Below are positions 5,307 to 6,352 of a stretch of 6,352 nt of DNA, piece by piece. The notes beneath the pieces are model-generated. The model saw nothing but the letters and a program-made list of their open reading frames with translations. It was not told where the DNA came from and ran no database searches. The DNA is taken from the NCBI GenBank assembly GCA_002426555.1, contig DIQU01000026.1, positions 1-6,352 of the forward strand, read 5' to 3'. Position 1 is the stretch's first letter. Every line of letters begins with the position of its first letter. The DNA comes from Firmicutes bacterium UBA5454. Lineage in GTDB: Bacteria > Bacillota > Clostridia > Caldicoprobacterales > DTU083. A program made the translations under genes and the position numbers.

Positions 5307-6130
5307 ATTATGTTCACCATCTCTTCTATGCTTAATGGGTCTCCCGGTATGGAAAAGCCCTCTTTATTCAGTTCATGAACCAGCTCTGCAATTTGCGGGA
5401 CATCCAGGCCAATTTCCTTGAGAGTGGTAAGCTGAGTGAAAATTTCTCTTGGCGGACCATCCAATACGATTTTTCCTTCCTCCATAACCACAACCCGATC
5501 AGCGTTCAAGGCTTCCACCATATAATGGGTAATATGTATGATGGTAATGTCTTCTACTTCGTTTAGATAATGAACTGTATCCAAAACTTCCTTACGTCCT
5601 GAAGGATCCAGCATGGCAGTGGGTTCATCCAGAATTATGATTTCAGGCTTCATGGCTATAACACCTGCAATGGCTACCCTCTGTTTTTGTCCGCCGGATA
5701 GATAATGAGGAGCTGTTTTGGCGAACTTTGACATGTCCACCACTTTAAGAGCGTTGTCAACCCTCAGGCGAATCTCGTTGGGCGGGACAGAAAGGTTTTC
5801 CGGACCGAAGGCTGCATCCTCTTCTACAATAGTGGCTACCATCTGGTTATCGGGGTTTTGAAATACCATGCCGGCTGTCTGACGGATATTCCAAACCTGG
5901 TTTTCATCTTTGGTGTTCATTCCCTTTACAATTACATCACCTGATACGGGACGGAGAAGTGCATTCATATGTTTGGCCAGGGTGGATTTACCTGAGCCGT
6001 TGTGTCCAATTATGACTATAAACTCTCCCTTGTAGATGTCGATAGACACATCATTCAAAGCTGCTGTTTGTTCGCCCTCCTGGCTGCTGTATTCAAAATT
6101 CACATTCTTAACTTGAATTATGGGTTCCAT
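5297..6130 (-). CDS. ecfA1: ECF transporter ATPase EcfA1
   Basis: EcfA1 is the first ATP-binding subunit of the energy-coupling factor module. The 277-residue protein carries Walker A GHNGSGKST at 42-50, Q-loop Q91 in FQNPDNQMV, signature LSGGQ at 144-148, Walker B IIILDE with catalytic E169, D-loop MLD at 173-175 and switch H202. QNPDNQ is characteristic of EcfA1 and differs from the QYPEHQ of its partner. LKEIGLDVPQ at 237-246 marks the EcfA C-terminal domain. ATG at 6130 is the only sensible start. Its ribosome binding site AGGGAGG is 13 bases upstream, longer than usual. A sigma-A-like promoter lies about 50-80 bp upstream. In many Firmicutes this gene follows rplQ; here more than 220 bp of non-coding, repeat-containing DNA precedes it, so the module seems to have its own promoter. 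Confidence 0.96.
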   Translation of the reverse strand: MEPIIQVKNVNFEYSSQEGEQTAALNDVSIDIYKGEFIVIIGHNGSGKSTLAKHMNALLRPVSGDVIVKGMNTKDENQVWNIRQTAGMVFQNPDNQMVATIVEEDAAFGPENLSVPPNEIRLRVDNALKVVDMSKFAKTAPHYLSGGQKQRVAIAGVIAMKPEIIILDEPTAMLDPSGRKEVLDTVHYLNEVEDITIIHITHYMVEALNADRVVVMEEGKIVLDGPPREIFTQLTTLKEIGLDVPQIAELVHELNKEGFSIPGDPLSIEEMVNIICP

Positions 6131-6182
6131 ATTGGCTGCCGTTCCTCCCTAAATTCCTTGTTGTTACCTGAAAGTCTTTATC

Positions 6183-6211
6183 ATCATACTCTTTATTTAC
6201 ACATTTATCAA
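6183..6211 (-). promoter_or_regulatory. Sigma-A-type promoter of ecfA1-ecfA2-ecfT
   Basis: On the minus strand TTGATA (6211-6206) and TATGAT (6188-6183) are separated by exactly 17 bp. Each box matches the housekeeping consensus at five of six positions. Start of transcription is predicted near 6176, giving a leader of about 46 nt before the ecfA1 ATG. No riboswitch would fit in that length. Confidence 0.65.
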
Positions 6212-6235
6212 CAATTACTGGCAAATCAAACTATA

Positions 6236-6263
6236 TAGGATTCTTCGCTGCGCTCTGAATGAC
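6236..6263 (-). repeat. Interspersed repeat, copy 2 (upstream of ecfA1)
   Basis: Read on the minus strand this is GTCATTCAGAGCGCAGCGAAGAATCCTA written in two parts: GTCATTCAGAGC, then GCAGCGAAGAATCCTA. It aligns with the left arm of the element at 3528 with one base of length difference, but lies in the opposite orientation. It sits just upstream of the ecfA1 promoter. Confidence 0.6.
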
Positions 6264-6269
6264 GCGACC

Positions 6270-6298
6270 TAAGATTCTTCACTTATACTACAAATGAC
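6270..6298 (-). repeat. Interspersed repeat, degenerate copy 3
   Basis: On the minus strand it begins GTCATT and ends GTGAAGAATCTTA, matching copy 2 at both ends while the middle has diverged. It is offset from copy 2 by 34 bases in the same orientation, as if tandem. Most of the remaining sequence to the right edge shows no gene. Confidence 0.45.
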
Positions 6299-6318
6299 TT
6301 AAGATTAATAAATTATAT

Positions 6319-6341
6319 GGAACGAGCCTTTGCGGGAACGA
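6319..6341. repeat. GGAACGA direct repeat near the right edge
   Basis: GGAACGA occurs at 6319-6325 and 6335-6341, 16 bases apart. On the minus strand the stretch begins GTCGTTCCCGCAAAGGC and could be a further, badly decayed member of the interspersed family at 6236 and 6270. No end of rplQ or other coding sequence is seen between here and 6352. Confidence 0.3.
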
Positions 6342-6352
6342 CTAACATTCTT

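Noticed and set aside
6236..6352. Possible CRISPR array or the 3' end of rplQ at the right edge
   Set aside because: The repeats are degenerate, two or three in number and lack regular spacers. No L17-like reading frame ends in this stretch on the minus strand.

Overview
The window reads as a piece of chromosome from a low-to-moderate GC Gram-positive bacterium of the class Clostridia (Firmicutes). The grounds are the gene order, strong AGGAGG-type ribosome binding sites, A/T-rich intergenic DNA with sigma-A-type promoters, and a DUF4004/YhbD-like regulator next to a bactofilin-like gene. Genus cannot be fixed from the sequence alone. Every gene I can support lies on the minus strand, so the window reads biologically from right to left.

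Right part (6352 to 3644): an AT-rich leader with degenerate interspersed repeats and a good sigma-A promoter precedes three overlapping genes, ecfA1, ecfA2 and ecfT. They encode the shared energy-coupling module (two ATPases and a transmembrane coupler) of an ECF-type vitamin/metal importer. No substrate-binding S component is present, as expected for a group II system whose S components are encoded elsewhere.

Middle part (3643 to 1703): a 221-bp gap carrying another copy of the interspersed repeat, in opposite orientation, is followed by truA (tRNA pseudouridine synthase), rplM (ribosomal protein L13) and rpsI (S9). This is the classic Firmicute order ecfA1-ecfA2-ecfT-truA-rplM-rpsI, normally found just downstream of rplQ. 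rplQ is not visible before the right edge. Two consecutive hairpins at 1665-1637 and 1626-1605 end the cluster.

Left part (1702 to 1): a 357-bp intergenic region holds the terminators and then a textbook promoter (TTGACA, 17 bp, TATATT) with upstream A-tracts. Two inverted repeats built from the half-site AGCGTAAY overlap the promoter. It drives a DUF4004/YhbD-like helix-turn-helix protein, followed after 34 bp by a bactofilin-like beta-helical protein that runs off the left edge. This pair, with its compact operator, is the least understood and most interesting part of the window. The rest is conserved housekeeping. I did not find clear evidence of an entirely new system.
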